Source: Pseudoalteromonas luteoviolacea
GTDB taxonomy: Bacteria > Pseudomonadota > Gammaproteobacteria > Enterobacterales > Alteromonadaceae
Length of the DNA stretch: 64,000 bases
Assembly: GCF_001696455.1 (NCBI RefSeq)
Contig: NZ_MAUJ01000007.1
Coordinates: 1 to 64,000 of the forward strand
Direction of reading: 5' to 3'
Part shown: one piece after another, positions 26,547 through 35,659 of the stretch
Numbering within the stretch: position 1 is the first letter of the stretch
Layout: every line of letters begins with the position of its first letter
Translations under genes and position numbers: made by a program
Notes under the pieces: model-generated
What the model saw: only the letters and a program-made list of their open reading frames with translations
Told to the model about the DNA's origin: nothing
Database searches by the model: none

Positions 26547-27905
26547 TTAATTAGTAGATGTAAAATGATAGCTGATGTTAATGTAAGACTTGTACTCAGG
26601 TAAGGAATAGTCAAAGTCTTTGCCAGATAAAAAGACTCTATAATCGTTTAGGTTTTGTGGTGCATGGGGATGTCCTGACAAGGTGATTCTAAAACTTTGC
26701 AGAGCTGAAAAGTCTGCTCCGCCAAAATCTAACACATCACCAAACTGAAGGTCGGGTAGTGTTCCCACCACATCGCTTTGAATACTCCACTGCACTGATT
26801 GCTCATGAGTTGTTGTAAAGTCAAAGCTCCACCTCAACATGTTTAGTCTGTTATCGAGATGGCTAAAATCATAAGTAATTTCAAAACTGTTGTTAGCATT
26901 GCCAGCAAAAAATGCCGCACCTAAGTCATGGTCTACCGCAACGGGCAACTCCAAGTCTACCGTACCATCATTTGCAATCATTGAACGAGAATAAGTATAT
27001 ACTCTCGACCTAAAATCATTATTCCCCAAGTTTAATTGTTCTACATTAGAAAGGCGGTAGTTATTGTATTTTGCTAGACTGGGAAATATAAATGGTAGTG
27101 TATCATCGAACGTAAAAAATACCTCTTCATACTTCCTTTGGCCAGAACTCCCATCTGTAAGTGAATAGATTCCCATAGAGTCATAATCAAGATGCATTGG
27201 CGTCGATATTTTTATTCCCTCGTGCGTAAAAGCATCGTTTTTCAATCGTTGTAATTTAATATCTTCAACAGACACTTTGGCAGCTACCGCCTCATCACCC
27301 GATGGTGAAACAACGGCCAAATAAGAAAATTCCTCCCCTTCACAGTAAGTCAAATCGACACTGCTGCGAAATCCACCCAATTCAGTGATGGTATATCCGT
27401 TGCTGTTAACCAGCTTATAACCTGAGTACATGGCCGCTAAATCAGTGACATCGACATCCATACTTTCGCAAGAGCGACCTATTTCAGAGGGGCAAAGAGG
27501 TAGTGAACTCGGCTTTTCAAAATATATTTTGCCAAGGTTTACGCCTTCACTTATTTCCATGTAAGTGAATACTTGATTGGTTTGAGCCCCAGATTCAATA
27601 GCTGACACATGCTTTGCGGTTTCTGGGACTTTACCCGTATACTTGCCCTCAACATCAGTTTTCGCTGTTGCGACGACCTCTCCATTGGCATTATGAAAAA
27701 CAATGTCAATATTAGGCATTGCTTCGTCGTTTTCACAGCCTCTATAAACAGTCTCCAGCTGGATCGTTTTTTCTACCACCTTTTCAACTGTGGGTGTTAT
27801 CGGACTATTGGTAGAACTGTTATCTGATGAAGACCCACCGCAACCACTTAGGGATAAGATTATTGCTGCGCTGAGTAAAGAGCGAGTTAGCATTATTTTT
27901 TCCAT
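26547..27905 (-). CDS. Outer-membrane-type lipoprotein, 452 aa, hypothetical
   Basis: A lipoprotein signal is clear: hydrophobic MLTRSLLSAAIILSLSGC with the lipobox LSGC, followed by GG and a Ser/Asn-rich linker, so the Cys is lipidated and the residues after it favour the outer membrane. At ~45-115 is a carboxypeptidase-regulatory or Ig-like module (CENDEAMPNIDIVFHNANG ... DVEGKYTG). The remaining ~330 residues are beta-rich and unrecognised, with paired cysteines. No partner gene is adjacent. Confidence 0.8.
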   Translation of the reverse strand: MEKIMLTRSLLSAAIILSLSGCGGSSSDNSSTNSPITPTVEKVVEKTIQLETVYRGCENDEAMPNIDIVFHNANGEVVATAKTDVEGKYTGKVPETAKHVSAIESGAQTNQVFTYMEISEGVNLGKIYFEKPSSLPLCPSEIGRSCESMDVDVTDLAAMYSGYKLVNSNGYTITELGGFRSSVDLTYCEGEEFSYLAVVSPSGDEAVAAKVSVEDIKLQRLKNDAFTHEGIKISTPMHLDYDSMGIYSLTDGSSGQRKYEEVFFTFDDTLPFIFPSLAKYNNYRLSNVEQLNLGNNDFRSRVYTYSRSMIANDGTVDLELPVAVDHDLGAAFFAGNANNSFEITYDFSHLDNRLNMLRWSFDFTTTHEQSVQWSIQSDVVGTLPDLQFGDVLDFGGADFSALQSFRITLSGHPHAPQNLNDYRVFLSGKDFDYSLPEYKSYINISYHFTSTN

Positions 27906-28146
27906 TTTAATTTCCTATCAAAACAACGCCGCGATTTTATCATGTGAATGTTTATAATTAATTCTCAGAAATGAGTATATTCATGATTTATAAGCCTTTA
28001 TTGTAAACCGATGTAATAAAGTACCTCGACAGCAGAACAATCCCAGCTAAGTTCGTGACAACTTAGTCCACCCACTTACCTTTAAAGCCACTTAAAAATT
28101 GCAATTTACTTTTTAGGCTTCTCATTGGATTAACGCACAATACATC

Positions 28147-28197
28147 GTCCGATGTCCGCCCAAATTTACTGTCCGCGTACTGTCCGGTGTCCGTCCG
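28147..28197. repeat. Cluster of six GTCCG repeats (candidate activator-binding array)
   Basis: GTCCG occurs six times in 51 bp, starting at 28147, 28154, 28171, 28182, 28189 and 28193; four copies are preceded by T (TGTCCG). It lies ~60-110 bp upstream of the -24 element of a sigma54-type promoter, where enhancer sites for sigma54 activators normally sit. The most likely binder is the sigma54-dependent regulator encoded at 32956. The direct-repeat arrangement is seen; the function is inferred. Confidence 0.65.
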
Positions 28198-28258
28198 ATT
28201 GTCTTTACCTCCATCAATCAAAGCCATGCAACCCGATACTTTTCAATAACTTAAAAGT

Positions 28259-28274
28259 TGGCACAACAGTTGAT
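28259..28274 (+). promoter_or_regulatory. Sigma54 (-24/-12) promoter of the HlyD-ABC operon
   Basis: TGGCAC (28259-28264), five bases, TTGAT (28270-28274). The GG and the -12 element have the exact spacing of the sigma54 consensus TGGCAC-N5-TTGCA; the only mismatch is A for C at -12. Transcription would start near 28285, about 34 bases before the ATG at 28319. The presence of a cognate-type sigma54 activator in the same operon makes this call stronger. Confidence 0.75.
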
Positions 28275-28318
28275 ATGTAGAGAAAGTGATATTAATTTAG
28301 TTCAAGGAATCAGATACC

Positions 28319-29587
28319 ATGATCCGAAGTACATCTCATCAAGATAAGGTAATTGCCCACAGAACAGGCTCTAAAAAATGGTTCATAACAGGCATTGCGA
28401 CCATCGGTATGTTAAGTGCTGTTGCCCTATCATTAGGCAGCTTTTCACAGTTGCTATCTGCTGAGCAAGTAGTTTCAAGTCAACAATTGAAAACCGCAAA
28501 GGTAGTAAGAGGTGACATTCTTCAAGATATTCGCGTAGAAGGTCGCACCCTTGCCGCTGTCAGCCCATCACTTTATGCCATAGCGCCTGGCACCGTCACC
28601 TTACACGTGAAAGCGGGTGATGCAATCAGCGCAGGACAATTGCTCGCCAGTTTAGAAAGTCCGGAATTACGCAATCAGTTACTGCAAGAAGAAGCCACAT
28701 TACAGCGTTTAGAAATGGATGTTAAACGCCAACAAATTGCCATAAAACAGCAACAACTAGACAATACACAAGCCATGGAACTCGCCAAAGTAGAGCTTGA
28801 AGCTGCGCAAAGTGAAATGGCGCGCGCGCAAGCAAGTATTGAAAAACAAATTATCTCAAAGCTTGAATTGGAACAAACCATGGTCGAGCTTAAACGCGCC
28901 GAATTAAAAGAGCGCCATGCAATAGATAGCTTAAAATTATCTCAGGAACAGCTCAGCTTTGAGTTACAAAGTACCCAACTAGATTTAGACCGCCAGCGCC
29001 ACTTAGTCACTGATCTACAACGTAAAGTAGATGCGCTAAAACTGACCTCACCACTCAATGGCATTGTCGGTAATATCAATGTTCAACAAAAACAACATGT
29101 CCAGCGCGATACTGAGCTCATGTCTTTGGTCGATCTCCGTGAATTAGAAGTCGAAGCCTATATCCCCGAAAACCTCGCGGACGATCTGGGCATTGGTTTA
29201 ACCGCGAAAGTTCAAATCAATAATCAATACTTCCCAGCCACGCTGATGGCCATTTCTCCAGAAGTAGAAAATGGCAGAGTGTCAGGCCGCATCCGCTTTG
29301 AACAACAACCAGAAAACCTAAGGCAAAACCAAAGGGTCAACGCGCAGATAATTATTTCGCAAAAACAAGATGTGTTGAAAGTGGAACGCGGTGCATTTGT
29401 TGAAACGGGCTCTGCTCGTACGGCTTATCGCGTCGCAGACGGTAATGCATATCGCACTCCAATACAGCTGGGTGTGAAAAGTATTAAAGAAGTTGAAGTC
29501 AAAGGTGGCTTACAGGTAGGTGATACCATAGTAATATCTAGCCTATCGCCATTTGGGCAAGCGCAACAAGTCATCTTAAGCGAATAA
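28319..29587 (+). CDS. HlyD-family periplasmic adaptor of an ABC exporter
   Basis: A 422-residue membrane-fusion protein with an N-terminal membrane anchor (ITGIATIGMLSAVALSLGSF, ~25-45). A split lipoyl domain flanks a long coiled-coil hairpin (~115-245, Gln/Glu/Leu-rich), then comes a beta-barrel (ELEVEAYIPENLADDLGIG) and a membrane-proximal C-terminal domain. Such adaptors (MacA/HlyD type) link inner-membrane ABC transporters to an outer-membrane channel. It begins the adaptor-ATPase-permease-permease operon, 18 bases before the ATPase gene. AAGGA lies upstream of the ATG. Confidence 0.93.
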   Translation: MIRSTSHQDKVIAHRTGSKKWFITGIATIGMLSAVALSLGSFSQLLSAEQVVSSQQLKTAKVVRGDILQDIRVEGRTLAAVSPSLYAIAPGTVTLHVKAGDAISAGQLLASLESPELRNQLLQEEATLQRLEMDVKRQQIAIKQQQLDNTQAMELAKVELEAAQSEMARAQASIEKQIISKLELEQTMVELKRAELKERHAIDSLKLSQEQLSFELQSTQLDLDRQRHLVTDLQRKVDALKLTSPLNGIVGNINVQQKQHVQRDTELMSLVDLRELEVEAYIPENLADDLGIGLTAKVQINNQYFPATLMAISPEVENGRVSGRIRFEQQPENLRQNQRVNAQIIISQKQDVLKVERGAFVETGSARTAYRVADGNAYRTPIQLGVKSIKEVEVKGGLQVGDTIVISSLSPFGQAQQVILSE

Positions 29588-29604
29588 AACAAAAAGGAAA
29601 AACC

Positions 29605-30300
29605 ATGCTAAAAATGAATAATATCAGCAAAATATATCGTACTGACTTGGTAGAAACTCATGCGCTCAGTGGCGTTAACCTTACCGTAGAAGAAGGTGAG
29701 TTTATCGCTGTCACCGGCCCTTCAGGATCAGGTAAAACGACCTTTTTAAACATTACCGGATTACTAGAAACCTTTGAAGAAGGTCAGTATATATTGGACG
29801 GTGAGGATGTGAGTCAATTACCTGACAAGCACTTGTCACGCCTTCGAAATGAGAAAATAGGCTTTATATTTCAGGGTTTTAACCTGATATCAGATCTCAA
29901 CCTATACGATAATATAGAGGTACCGTTGATTTTTAGAGGGCTCAGCAAGCAAGCTCGAAAACAACGTATTGAAGAAAGCTTAGAGTTAGTCGGCTTAGGC
30001 AGCAGAGCACAACATTACCCTGCACAGCTCAGCGGCGGTCAACAACAACGCGTCGCCATCGCACGTGCCCTTGCGGGAAAACCGCGATTTTTACTTGCTG
30101 ATGAACCGACTGGTAATTTAGATACCATGATGGCGCGCCAAGTCATGGAACTGCTTCAAGAAATCAATCGACAAGGCACCACATTAATTATGGTGACCCA
30201 TGACAATGAATTAGCGCAGCGCGCCCACCGAAATATCCAAATATTAGATGGTCAATTGAGCGATATCGCAAAAAGTCAGCTAACTGATTTAGCGGTTTAG
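29605..30300 (+). CDS. ABC transporter ATPase (MacB/LolD type)
   Basis: A 231-residue nucleotide-binding subunit. Walker A GPSGSGKTT is at ~39-47, the signature LSGGQQQR at ~142, and Walker B RFLLADEPTGNLD just after. The H-loop is TLIMVTHD. The sequence type (MLKMNNISKIYRTDLVETHAL) is that of the MacB/LolD/FtsE group, which drives mechanotransmission by FtsX-like permeases rather than classical import or export. The next gene's ATG follows ten bases after the stop. Confidence 0.96.
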   Translation: MLKMNNISKIYRTDLVETHALSGVNLTVEEGEFIAVTGPSGSGKTTFLNITGLLETFEEGQYILDGEDVSQLPDKHLSRLRNEKIGFIFQGFNLISDLNLYDNIEVPLIFRGLSKQARKQRIEESLELVGLGSRAQHYPAQLSGGQQQRVAIARALAGKPRFLLADEPTGNLDTMMARQVMELLQEINRQGTTLIMVTHDNELAQRAHRNIQILDGQLSDIAKSQLTDLAV

Positions 30301-30309
30301 GGAGTGGTT

Positions 30310-31677
30310 ATGAGCGACGTAATTCACCTTGCATGGCAAGGGTTTAAGCAAAAATCAAAACTGACTTCTTTAATGATTGCAAACCTTGTGATTGGTATCA
30401 CTCTGTTACTGACAATGAGTACAATCATTGCGCAAAGTGGTCACTCGGCCTTATCACATAAACTAGAGCAATTACATCATGTCAGTTTAAATTTCATGGA
30501 TGCGGACTTCGATAGAAGACATGCACTCAGAACACCCCCTCTGACTTATCGAGATGCGCAGGCACTAACTCTAGCCTATCAAGAGGGAGACTTAGGCCTT
30601 GCAGGGTTGAGCTTTAGTTATACCACGTCATTTGTATTAGATGTTGCAGACAAAAGTGCACGACCTTTAGACGCGACCAGTTCTGCTGTAGATCATGCTT
30701 TTTTCTCAATGATGCAAACCCCTTTTATATACGGCCATGCCTGGAGCGAAAACATGCATGATGATGCGGTGATCGTGCTCGATAAAAAAGCAAACGACCA
30801 CTTATTTGCAGGTCAAAATTCAGTGGGAAAACTGGTCGTTATCAACAACCAGCAGTTAGAAGTAATAGGTGTTGTCGATTTATCAAACCATACTTATCGC
30901 TTTCAAAATATCAGCTTTAGTAATAGGGAGAATGACTTAGCTTTCGTCCCATTGGGGTATGCAACTAATCACAATTTTCCTCGCGTAGGGTATATGCCCT
31001 GTATGACCAAAGAAGAGTCGTCTCGCACAGGGTACCGTCAATACAATATGAGCGGACTCAAAACAGCGGAATGCGGTTACATTCATGCATGGGCCGAAGT
31101 ATCTTCATTGCAGGCTGAGGAACAGCTGGGCAATTTCACACTATGGCTAAGGAATTATACGCAACAACAAGCAACCCAAGGTCGCTTTACCCACGCTGAG
31201 CCATATTACTTACAGTCTTTAAAGCTGCTACACGATACTATCTATGACTTTATGGATTGGGAACGCGTCTACCTGAACTTCGCATACTTGTTATTCGCCA
31301 TTACTTTGGTAAATACCGTAGGAATTTTACTGGCCAAAAATCAGCATCGTGCCAAGTTGGTTTCGCTTTATCGTGCACTTGGCGCAAACAAGTTATACAT
31401 TATAAAAATTCAGATTTTTGAATTACTTATAGGCGCCACTCTGGCCATTATTCTGGGTGTTATCGGTGCGCAAATTGGGCTATATGTCATGTATTTGCTC
31501 GCATTATATCAAATGGACTATGCCGGTGTGGCGGAGCAAGTACAAAAGCTCTATTCAATGGACTTAGTGTTTGCACTCAAAGCAGCTGGCGCCATTTATT
31601 TAACGATTCTCGTAGCTGGTTTGTTCCCCATTATCAAAGCCAGTCGCATCGCACCTGCATCACAATTAAGGGGGTAA
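30310..31677 (+). CDS. ABC transporter permease (MacB_PCD/FtsX), first subunit
   Basis: A 455-residue permease. TM1 is at ~20-42 (LMIANLVIGITLLLTM), a ~240-residue periplasmic MacB-like core domain follows, then an FtsX domain with three TMs starting at ~325. The ATG at 30310 has GGAG five bases upstream and is preferred to a GTG two codons earlier. It pairs with the second permease five bases downstream to form a heterodimeric mechanotransmission ABC exporter. The periplasmic domain has extra cysteines (MPCMTKE, TAECGY) that could form a disulfide. Confidence 0.92.
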   Translation: MSDVIHLAWQGFKQKSKLTSLMIANLVIGITLLLTMSTIIAQSGHSALSHKLEQLHHVSLNFMDADFDRRHALRTPPLTYRDAQALTLAYQEGDLGLAGLSFSYTTSFVLDVADKSARPLDATSSAVDHAFFSMMQTPFIYGHAWSENMHDDAVIVLDKKANDHLFAGQNSVGKLVVINNQQLEVIGVVDLSNHTYRFQNISFSNRENDLAFVPLGYATNHNFPRVGYMPCMTKEESSRTGYRQYNMSGLKTAECGYIHAWAEVSSLQAEEQLGNFTLWLRNYTQQQATQGRFTHAEPYYLQSLKLLHDTIYDFMDWERVYLNFAYLLFAITLVNTVGILLAKNQHRAKLVSLYRALGANKLYIIKIQIFELLIGATLAIILGVIGAQIGLYVMYLLALYQMDYAGVAEQVQKLYSMDLVFALKAAGAIYLTILVAGLFPIIKASRIAPASQLRG

Positions 31678-31681
31678 CACC

Positions 31682-32905
31682 ATGGCCATCAAACATATAT
31701 TAAAGTTGCTCTTAAAACACAAAAGCACCTCGCTCTTGATCACACTACAAATTGCCATCGCAGTTACAATTGTGGGTAACACTAGCTTTATTAGCTACCG
31801 AACACTGCAAAACTGGCTTATTCCGTCGAATATTGCTGAAGAGCAGATCATTAACGTTTACACACGTGTATTTGATAAAAAGGTAGATCAAGGTGCATTG
31901 ATAGAAAGAGATCTCCAGAATCTACGTGCGCTGCCAGAAGTTGAATATGCTAGTTATGCTGCAAATGAGCTTGTACTTGCTACTGTGAATGGCCGTAACT
32001 TTGCCCATGACACCTTAGATAAAGACAAACAGGGAGAGCACGTCGCACTCTTTTCACAGACACAGCAAGGTGTCGAAGCACTGGGTATCACAGTCACGCA
32101 GGGTAGAAATTTTTATGAAACCGAGTACATTTTCTCAGACAGCGAACAAGCGAAAAGAGCCAGTGTCGTCATTATCAGTCGGGCTTTGGCAAACACCTTA
32201 TTTGGCGAACAAAGTGCGCTAGGCCAAACGGTTTATCTGCACAACGCGCGCCTGCCCTATCGAGTAATCGGGATATACGCGGATATGATGCTTGGCGAAA
32301 GTGCGGTGTATAACAATAGCTGGTATCACTCCGCGGTCATTCCAGAAGCGCACTATGCACAAAATAGCCAAGTTAATTACATTCTTAAAGTACGCACACA
32401 TAATTCTGAGAAAACCTTAGAAAGCATTGAAAGCCTTCTGTTCAATGAAGAGGGGCGCATTGTAAAGCAAGTGGAATATGCTGCCCGTGCTAAAAAACGC
32501 TTGTGGGACGGGCGCAGTACATTTGCATTTATTATGATGGGGATTAGTGGTATCGCGATATTAGTCACCGGTGTTGGTATTGTCGCTCTGGTGTCTTTTT
32601 CAATTTCGGTTCGGACAAAAGAAATTGGTGTGCTTCGGGCTTTAGGTGCCAGTCAAGCAAGAGTGATGAGAGCCTTACTTGTTGAAAATAGCATATTAGC
32701 TTTTGCAGGTATTGCCATTGGCTTATTCGCGGCAATGTGGCTAAATCAGTATTTTGTTACCAACTTGCGAATTCAAGGACTTATCGTCCCTTGGTTGGCG
32801 GCAATAGTGGCCTTTGCTGTGTGGTTGCTAAGTGCCTGCGCGGTATATATACCCGCTAGAAAAGCGGCTAGAATAGCCCCTGCTCAAGTAACAAAAACGA
32901 GTTAA
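31682..32905 (+). CDS. ABC transporter permease (MacB_PCD/FtsX), second subunit
   Basis: A 407-residue permease of the same fold. TM1 is at ~17-38 (LLITLQIAIAVTIVGNT), a periplasmic core domain at ~45-275, and a C-terminal FtsX domain with three TMs. The FtsX signature SVRTKEIGVLRALGAS is intact, as is the closing ARKAARIAPAQ. The first permease lies four bases upstream. Substrates of such systems include lipoproteins, antimicrobial peptides, macrolides and small peptides; nothing here identifies this one. Confidence 0.93.
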   Translation: MAIKHILKLLLKHKSTSLLITLQIAIAVTIVGNTSFISYRTLQNWLIPSNIAEEQIINVYTRVFDKKVDQGALIERDLQNLRALPEVEYASYAANELVLATVNGRNFAHDTLDKDKQGEHVALFSQTQQGVEALGITVTQGRNFYETEYIFSDSEQAKRASVVIISRALANTLFGEQSALGQTVYLHNARLPYRVIGIYADMMLGESAVYNNSWYHSAVIPEAHYAQNSQVNYILKVRTHNSEKTLESIESLLFNEEGRIVKQVEYAARAKKRLWDGRSTFAFIMMGISGIAILVTGVGIVALVSFSISVRTKEIGVLRALGASQARVMRALLVENSILAFAGIAIGLFAAMWLNQYFVTNLRIQGLIVPWLAAIVAFAVWLLSACAVYIPARKAARIAPAQVTKTS

Positions 32906-32917
32906 TAAAAATAATAA

Positions 32918-32938
32918 GCCAGCACAACCTGTGCTGGC
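32918..32938 (+). promoter_or_regulatory. Hairpin between permease and response-regulator genes
   Basis: GCCAGCACA (32918-32926), loop ACC, TGTGCTGGC (32930-32938): a perfect 9-bp stem with no immediate U-run. It may attenuate transcription or set mRNA stability so that the regulators are made at lower levels than the transporter. Confidence 0.55.
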
Positions 32939-32955
32939 ATCAGAGTTTTAGAGTT

Positions 32956-34290
32956 ATGCAACATAAAATACTTGTTATCGATGACAACCAAGATGTAATC
33001 AAAGCACTAAAACTGCTTTTTTTACTCAATGATATTGATTGTGATGGTGCAACGTCTCCTGACAAAGGTCTGGCAATGCTTAAAAGTTCAACTTACGATC
33101 TCGTCATTCAGGATATGAATTTTACCTCCGATACAACATCAGGGGCTGAGGGAAAAGCGCTCTATCAAGCGATTCGCCAACTTAACCCTGACCTGCCAAT
33201 TATCCTCCTTACGGCATGGGCCAACCTAGAGATGGCCGTCGAGCTCATCAAAGATGGCGCAGCTGACTACTTGGAAAAGCCTTGGCGGGAAGAGAAACTG
33301 CTTGCTTCTGTTAATCAGCTTTTAGAAATGTATCGATTAGAAAAGGCACAGTTTCAGCAGCAACAGCAATCGATTGCTCGTACAACAAAATTGACCGATA
33401 AGTTCGACCTCGCAGGACTAATCTGTGCAGATCCCGCAATGCTTAGCCTGTTGGAAGTGGCCACACAGGTGGCCCACTCTGATGCACCCGTGTTAATTAC
33501 TGGGCCCAATGGAGCCGGTAAAGAAAAAATTGCGGAGGTTATAGTCGCTAACAGCCCTTATCGTGATGCTCCGTTTATAAAAGTAAATGCTGGTGCTTTA
33601 CCTGCTGACTTAATTGAAGCAGAGTTATTTGGCGTCGTCAGTGGCGCTTATACTGGTGCGACTAAAAGTCGCGTTGGACGATTTGAAGCTGCGGATGGCG
33701 GTACTCTATTTTTAGATGAAATTGGTAACTTGCCACTCTCTGGTCAACAAAAGCTATTGCGCGTTTTGCAAACTGGGGAATTCGAACCCGTTGGCAGTAG
33801 CCAAACCAAACGCGTCAAAGTTCGGGTATTGAGTGCAACAAATGCAGAGCTGAGCAACGCGATATCACAAGGTTTATTTAGGGAGGATCTCTACTATCGT
33901 CTTAATATGATTGAGCTTAACTTACCTTCATTGGCACAGCGACCTGAAGACATTATTCCACTGGCAGAGCATTTTATAGATAGTAGTAAGCAATTGAGTT
34001 CTGGCGCGCAACATACGCTAAAACGCTACCATTGGCCTGGCAATGTTCGAGAACTACAAAATGTGATTGGTCGAGCAACTTTGCTTGCGCAAGGCAATAC
34101 CATTGAAGCGCAGGACTTAGGCCTGAATATCAAGCAGACTAGTTCCGCCATTTCCTCAGAGCTGTCAGCACAAGATATTCGCACAGCATTAGAAAATAAT
34201 GATGGCAATGTAACGCATGCGGCAAAGAGCTTAGGGCTTAGTCGACAAGCAATGTATAGACGTATGGACAAATTTGGAATAGCACGTTGA
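32956..34290 (+). CDS. Sigma54-dependent response regulator (NtrC family)
   Basis: A 444-residue activator with three domains. The receiver (1-120) has the D9/D10 acidic pocket, phospho-acceptor D53 and K108. The AAA+ sigma54-interaction domain (~155-380) has Walker A GPNGAGKE (183-190), the sigma54-contact loop GAYTGA (230-235) and Walker B TLFLDE (250-255). A Fis-type HTH lies at the C terminus (NVTHAAKSLGLSRQAMYRRM). The receiver lacks no key residue. It lies downstream of the ABC operon and overlaps the kinase start. It probably activates the sigma54 promoter at 28259. Confidence 0.95.
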   Translation: MQHKILVIDDNQDVIKALKLLFLLNDIDCDGATSPDKGLAMLKSSTYDLVIQDMNFTSDTTSGAEGKALYQAIRQLNPDLPIILLTAWANLEMAVELIKDGAADYLEKPWREEKLLASVNQLLEMYRLEKAQFQQQQQSIARTTKLTDKFDLAGLICADPAMLSLLEVATQVAHSDAPVLITGPNGAGKEKIAEVIVANSPYRDAPFIKVNAGALPADLIEAELFGVVSGAYTGATKSRVGRFEAADGGTLFLDEIGNLPLSGQQKLLRVLQTGEFEPVGSSQTKRVKVRVLSATNAELSNAISQGLFREDLYYRLNMIELNLPSLAQRPEDIIPLAEHFIDSSKQLSSGAQHTLKRYHWPGNVRELQNVIGRATLLAQGNTIEAQDLGLNIKQTSSAISSELSAQDIRTALENNDGNVTHAAKSLGLSRQAMYRRMDKFGIAR

Positions 34291-35618
34291 TGAAGTTTCA
34301 GTGGTACTCGCTAGCTGGCAAAATGGCGATATTTTGTATCGGGGTAATCTTGGTTTTCGTGGCGATTCAGTCTGGACTGCGCTTTCTAGACGCCCCGTTT
34401 GAAGTGGCAACAGCCGTGTCGTTATTATTTGTCATCCCTTTAATATTTACGTATTGTGAGTTGATATTTAAGCAGCACAAGCACGCGCTTGATACGCTGA
34501 CAAATGGACTAAAGAGTATTCACGACCAAGACTTTTCCATACGCATTGCAGAGCACCATAGTTATGAATTAAATGATCTTCTGCGTATGTACAACACCCT
34601 CGCAGGCAGTTTAAAGCTGCAACGCCAATCTTCAAATCAGCGAGAAATCTTATTAGATAGCATTGTTCAAGCATCTCCAATGGGGATTATTTTGCTGGAC
34701 ACGTTTTATCATATTGTCTACTCCAACAACGAAGCGACACAACTATTAAAGACCCCTAAACTCGAGGGAATGGCACTGCACCACAGCATCAATAAATTGC
34801 ACCCCAATTTACAAATTGCAATTACCGAGCAACAAACTGGCCTAATTAGCTTTGAACAACATGACCAAAAGCAAAGTTACTATTTAAGCTTTAAACAAGT
34901 CACGTTAAACCAGAAACCTCACCAACTATTGATCTTCAAAAACGTCTCTCATGAACTAAGCCAAGAAGAGATCAATATGTGGAAAAATGCTATCCGCTTG
35001 ATCAGTCATGAACTCAATAACTCTCTAGCCCCAATCAGTTCACTCACAACTTCAGCCAAAACCATGATTGAGCAAAACAAGCACTTAGCATTGCTGCCCG
35101 ATATTCTCCAAACCATAGACCAACGTACCACTCACCTCAGTGAATTTATTGCACAATATGCTCGCTTTGCTAGGCTGCCAAAACCCAATTTCGCGTATCA
35201 TGATTTAGCCCCCCTTTTTGCCCAAGTAAACAAGCTATACCCATTCAAAATGCTGGCCCCTTTGCCGGTTACTCATGCTTACTTCGACATTGCACAAATG
35301 GAGCAAGTGCTTATTAACATCATTAAAAATGCACATGAATCTGGCAGCGAAGTGGACGAAGTCGCAATCAAAGTAGTCAAAGATTATACTCGGCTTAGAA
35401 TTGCCATTGTGGACAGAGGTTCTGGGATCATTGATGGAAATCACCATCAAGCTCTACAACCTTTTTACTCAACAAAAGCCAATGGTACCGGCCTCGGTTT
35501 GAGCCTGTGTAATGAAATAATTTACGCCCACCAAGGCCAAATAAAACTTAAAAACCGAGAGCGAGGCGGTCTAATGGTTGAATTTGACATCCCATTACAG
35601 GACACTAAATATAATTAA
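34290..35618 (+). CDS. Membrane histidine kinase, partner of the sigma54 regulator
   Basis: A 442-residue sensor kinase. Two TMs (~10-28 and ~38-56) enclose a very short periplasmic loop, so it may sense through its membrane part or via the transporter. A HAMP-like linker and a PAS domain (~115-215) follow. The phospho-acceptor segment RLISHELNNSLAPISS has H240. The ATPase domain has N-box NIIKNAHES and G2-box GTGLGLSLC. The ATG (34290) overlaps the regulator's TGA by one base (TGATG), so the pair is translationally coupled. Confidence 0.94.
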   Translation: MKFQWYSLAGKMAIFCIGVILVFVAIQSGLRFLDAPFEVATAVSLLFVIPLIFTYCELIFKQHKHALDTLTNGLKSIHDQDFSIRIAEHHSYELNDLLRMYNTLAGSLKLQRQSSNQREILLDSIVQASPMGIILLDTFYHIVYSNNEATQLLKTPKLEGMALHHSINKLHPNLQIAITEQQTGLISFEQHDQKQSYYLSFKQVTLNQKPHQLLIFKNVSHELSQEEINMWKNAIRLISHELNNSLAPISSLTTSAKTMIEQNKHLALLPDILQTIDQRTTHLSEFIAQYARFARLPKPNFAYHDLAPLFAQVNKLYPFKMLAPLPVTHAYFDIAQMEQVLINIIKNAHESGSEVDEVAIKVVKDYTRLRIAIVDRGSGIIDGNHHQALQPFYSTKANGTGLGLSLCNEIIYAHQGQIKLKNRERGGLMVEFDIPLQDTKYN

Positions 35619-35659
35619 AAGGATTTGCATCTAAACTTAGATGCCTCACAGGAAAACTT

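Noticed and set aside
28147..28197. Repeated GTCCG text could be the edge of a CRISPR or satellite array
   Set aside because: Repeat units are 5-6 bp with irregular spacing (4-17 bp) and no spacers of constant length; an activator-binding cluster fits better.
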